Assembly: GCA_963650135.1 (NCBI GenBank)
Contig: CAVJLG010000009.1
Location: 33,892-97,891, forward strand
DNA: 64,000 nucleotides
Direction: 5' to 3'
Source: HGM13006 sp963650135
Lineage (GTDB): Bacteria; Bacillota; Clostridia; Oscillospirales; Oscillospiraceae
Under the pieces are notes generated by a model, which searched no databases, had not been told where the DNA came from, and was given only the letters and a program-made list of their open reading frames with translations. A program made the position numbers and the translations under genes. Shown piece by piece: positions 61,476-64,000 of the stretch (its first letter is position 1; every line of letters starts with the position of its first letter).

Positions 61476-62799
61476 AACCATGAAGTGGCAGGGGAGATGC
61501 CCCGCCTGCGGCCAGTGGAACACCATTGTAGAGCACAAGGCTGCGCCGAAGCCCAAGGGTGTTTCCCGGGCGGCAGCCACCAATGGCACGCGGCATAGCG
61601 CCCGCCCGCTGAAAGAGCTGGATACCACCGATGAGGTTCGCTTCCTCACGGGTATGAGCGAGCTGGATCGGGTATTGGGCGGCGGCGCAGTGCGTGGCTC
61701 GCTGGTATTGGTGGGCGGCGCACCGGGCATCGGAAAGTCCACGCTGCTGCTCCAGCTGTGCGACTATGTGTCGAAAAGCCTCAAGGTGCTCTATGTCTCC
61801 GGAGAGGAATCGGAAACCCAGCTGAAAATGCGGGCAGTCCGGTTGGGCGTCTCCGGGGATGGGCTCTATGTATTGTCGGAAACCTCCATGGAGGACATTC
61901 TGGAAACCGTTGACGAGCTGAGCCCCGATGTATTGGTGATCGACTCCATCCAGACCCTCTATACCCAAGAGGGCACCTCCGCCCCCGGCAGCATCACCCA
62001 GGTGAAGGAATGCACCATGACGCTGATGCATCTCGCCAAGGCCCAGGGCATTACGGTATTTGTGGTGGGCCATATCAATAAAGAGGGCGCCATTGCCGGG
62101 CCGAAGGTGCTAGAACATATGGTGGACTGTGTGCTCTACTTTGAAGGTGATCGGAACACCTCCTATCGGCTGCTCAGCGCCGCCAAGAACCGCTTTGGCT
62201 CCACCAATGAGCTGGGCGTCTTTGATATGCACGAGAGCGGCCTACAGGAGGTGGAGAACCCCTCAGAAATGCTGCTGTCCGGGCGGCCACTCAACGCCCC
62301 CGGCACCTGCGTGGCCTGCGCCATGGAGGGGACCCGCCCGATTCTTGCAGAGATTCAGGCCCTGGTGGTGACCTCCAGCTTTAATGTGCCCCGCCGAACC
62401 ACCGACGGCTTTGATTTTAACCGTGCAACGCTGTTAATGGCGGTATTGGATAAGCGCGGGGGCATGCGGCTTTCGGCCTGTGACGGATATATCAACGTCA
62501 TCGGCGGCCTGAGCCTGTCGGAGCCTGCGGCGGATCTCCCGCTGATTTTGGCTCTGGCCTCCAGCTATCGGGACAAGGCCATTGCCAATAACGTGGCTGC
62601 CATTGGCGAGGTGGGCCTTACCGGCGAAATCCGTGCGGTGAACAATCTCAGCCTTCGTCTGGGCGAGCTGAGCCGATTGGGCTTTACCCGGGTGCTGATT
62701 CCCCATCAGGGCAGCGCTAAGGTGCTGCCGCCGGAGGGCATGACCGTTGTGCGGGTGAAAAATATTCGCCAGGCCATTGACGAAGCATTGGAGGGCTAA
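61432..62799 (+). CDS. radA: DNA repair protein RadA
   Basis: The 455-residue protein is a RecA-like helicase that helps branch migration in recombination. The N-terminal zinc finger is CTSCGNETMKWQGRCPACG. Walker A is GAPGIGKST (Lys102), the RadA-specific motif is KNRFGS, and a Lon-like C-terminal domain follows (AIGEVGLTGEIRAV). Length is normal. The ATG lies inside the end of cwlD behind GAGGACG. Confidence 0.97.
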   Translation: MKEKTVFYCTSCGNETMKWQGRCPACGQWNTIVEHKAAPKPKGVSRAAATNGTRHSARPLKELDTTDEVRFLTGMSELDRVLGGGAVRGSLVLVGGAPGIGKSTLLLQLCDYVSKSLKVLYVSGEESETQLKMRAVRLGVSGDGLYVLSETSMEDILETVDELSPDVLVIDSIQTLYTQEGTSAPGSITQVKECTMTLMHLAKAQGITVFVVGHINKEGAIAGPKVLEHMVDCVLYFEGDRNTSYRLLSAAKNRFGSTNELGVFDMHESGLQEVENPSEMLLSGRPLNAPGTCVACAMEGTRPILAEIQALVVTSSFNVPRRTTDGFDFNRATLLMAVLDKRGGMRLSACDGYINVIGGLSLSEPAADLPLILALASSYRDKAIANNVAAIGEVGLTGEIRAVNNLSLRLGELSRLGFTRVLIPHQGSAKVLPPEGMTVVRVKNIRQAIDEALEG

Positions 62800-62802
62800 A
62801 CC

Positions 62803-63477
62803 ATGTCCCACCGTATTATGATCGTAGAAGACGACCCGGTCATTGCCGGCGCCATGTCGAAATTCATCGCCGGATGGGGGCATGAGGTTCATATTGCCGA
62901 GAATTTGCGGGATATTATGCCGGAATTTGAAGCATTCGGGCCGGAGCTGATGCTGCTGGACATTTCGCTCCCGTTTTTCGACGGCTACCACTGGTGCCAG
63001 GAGATTCGGAAAACCTCGCAGATTCCCGTGATTTTCATCTCCTCTGCCTCGGAAAACCTGAACATCATCATGGCCATCAACATGGGTGGGGATGATTTCA
63101 TCGCAAAGCCCTTTGATCTGAGCATTTTAATGGCAAAAATTCAAGCGCTGCTGCGGCGAAGCTATGATTTCTCCGGCACCCCCGCCCAGCCTCAGGCCCA
63201 TGGCGCGGTGCTCAACACCGGGGACGCCAGTCTCAGCTTTCAGGGCCAGCGCATCGAGCTCACCAAAAACGAATATCGGATTTTAGAGGCGCTGATGGCC
63301 CGGACCGGCACCGTAGTCTCCCGGGATACCCTGATGGAAAAGCTCTGGGAAACCGACAGCTATGTGGACGAAAACACCCTCACCGTCAACATTGGTCGGC
63401 TGCGCAAAAAGCTTGCCGCTGCGGGACTGCCGGACTTTATTGTAACGAAAAAAGGCATGGGGTATCTGATTCCCTAG
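62803..63477 (+). CDS. OmpR-family response regulator, BceR-like
   Basis: A 224-residue regulator: receiver domain with EDD, Asp53 in LLDISLPFFDGY, Ser in ISSAS and Lys in AKPFD, then a winged helix (ELTKNEYRILEALMARTGTV). The FFDGYHWCQ stretch and length fit BceR/LiaR-like regulators of peptide-antibiotic responses. It starts 3 bases after radA and is followed by a histidine kinase, so it is part of a two-component pair. Confidence 0.93.
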   Translation: MSHRIMIVEDDPVIAGAMSKFIAGWGHEVHIAENLRDIMPEFEAFGPELMLLDISLPFFDGYHWCQEIRKTSQIPVIFISSASENLNIIMAINMGGDDFIAKPFDLSILMAKIQALLRRSYDFSGTPAQPQAHGAVLNTGDASLSFQGQRIELTKNEYRILEALMARTGTVVSRDTLMEKLWETDSYVDENTLTVNIGRLRKKLAAAGLPDFIVTKKGMGYLIP

Positions 63478-63495
63478 CCCGGAAAGGAGCCAAAG

Positions 63496-64000
63496 ATGCT
63501 GCGATCCTATCTCCGGCAATATCGAATGCCGCTGGTTTTTGCGCTGCTGCTCTATCTCATTTGCTTTGCGGTGCTGCTGCTTTCCTCGCTGCCGGTAATG
63601 GCGGTGCTCTATGCTCTGGGGCTTGGCTGCATATTAGGGCTTACCATGCTGATTCTGGGCTATTTTCCCTATGCTCGCCACCATAAGCTACTAAAAGAGC
63701 TGGACATTCGGGACTCCCTGGATCATCTGCCCCAGCCGGTTTCCTCCATAGAGGCGGACTATCAGGACCTGCTGCGGCAGTTGTTTTCCGACAAAGAGGC
63801 TGCCAAAGCCGCTGCCACCGAACGCTATAACGATACGCTGGACTATTTCACGCTATGGGCCCACCAGATCAAAACACCCATCTCCGCCATGGACCTGATT
63901 TTGCAGGCAGGGGAGGGGAATGGGGAGCTCAAGAGCGAGCTGTTTAAGGTCCAGCAATATGTCTCCATGGCGCTGAATTTTCTGCGGCTGGGGGAGGGGA
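63496..64000 (+). CDS. Sensor histidine kinase, BceS-like (3' end beyond window)
   Basis: The first 168 residues are visible. A short N terminus leads to two close membrane segments (MPLVFALLLYLICFAVLLLSS and YALGLGCILGLTMLILG) with almost no outer loop, the intramembrane-sensing design. The dimerisation helix has the phospho-acceptor His in LWAHQIKTPISAM. BceS kinases need a partner ABC transporter for sensing, often encoded next. That region lies past the window. AAAGGAGC precedes the ATG. Confidence 0.9.
   Translation, partial: MLRSYLRQYRMPLVFALLLYLICFAVLLLSSLPVMAVLYALGLGCILGLTMLILGYFPYARHHKLLKELDIRDSLDHLPQPVSSIEADYQDLLRQLFSDKEAAKAAATERYNDTLDYFTLWAHQIKTPISAMDLILQAGEGNGELKSELFKVQQYVSMALNFLRLGEG

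Overview
The window is GC-rich DNA from a spore-forming member of the Clostridia, most like the Oscillospiraceae group. Supporting this are a sporulation sigma factor K gene, a CotJ spore-coat locus and a CwlD-type cortex amidase. There are also AddAB recombination subunits, a SAM-I (S-box) riboswitch on metK, a T-box leader on tyrS and lysine genes of the diaminopimelate aminotransferase (DapL) route. It is a draft scaffold: a 658-base run of N (18498-19155) removes the 5' part of tyrS and the end of its T-box. The organism call is inference from gene content.

Layout. 1-8.8 kb: addB (3' part), addA, a HAD phosphatase, dusB and a sigma/anti-sigma pair on the plus strand. 8.9-16.6 kb, minus strand: a VanW-like wall protein, cytidine deaminase and a BMP-type nucleoside ABC importer. 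16.8-21.8 kb, plus: small coiled-coil and zinc-ribbon membrane proteins, T-box/tyrS, and a self-regulated GntR-ABC exporter operon. 21.8-28 kb: S-adenosylhomocysteinase (minus), then a protease-dead rhomboid-like protein with a metallo-beta-lactamase-fold lipoprotein, riboswitch/metK, a D-2-hydroxyacid dehydrogenase and a DnaQ-like exonuclease. 28-31.5 kb, minus: a soluble molybdopterin oxidoreductase with its ferredoxin, and sigK. 31.6-41.3 kb: a DUF5662-LysA fusion, a MITE-like element, glycerol kinase plus an aminotransferase, and dapF-dapL. 41.6-47.7 kb: gltB-gltD. 47.8-58.7 kb: a WYL regulator, a phosphoesterase, a response regulator with a Na/Pi symporter, two paralogous surface polysaccharide deacetylases and a family 2 glycoside hydrolase. 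58.8-64 kb: cotJC and a fused cotJA-cotJB, a membrane protein, then cwlD, radA and a BceRS-like two-component system cut by the window end.

How the genes fit together. SAM synthesis (metK) and recycling (ahcY) lie near each other on opposite strands. The lysine/diaminopimelate enzymes dapL, dapF and LysA are spread over about 10 kb. The nucleoside importer and cytidine deaminase form a salvage unit. The response regulator and phosphate symporter form a likely phosphate module.

No tRNA, rRNA, CRISPR array, prophage or intact insertion sequence was seen. The least ordinary items are the DUF5662-LysA fusion, the CotJA-CotJB fusion, the inverted-repeat element at 33720-33883, the dead-rhomboid/lipoprotein pair, the split coiled-coil gene at 16.9-17.4 kb, and a hairpin that holds the cwlD ribosome binding site.
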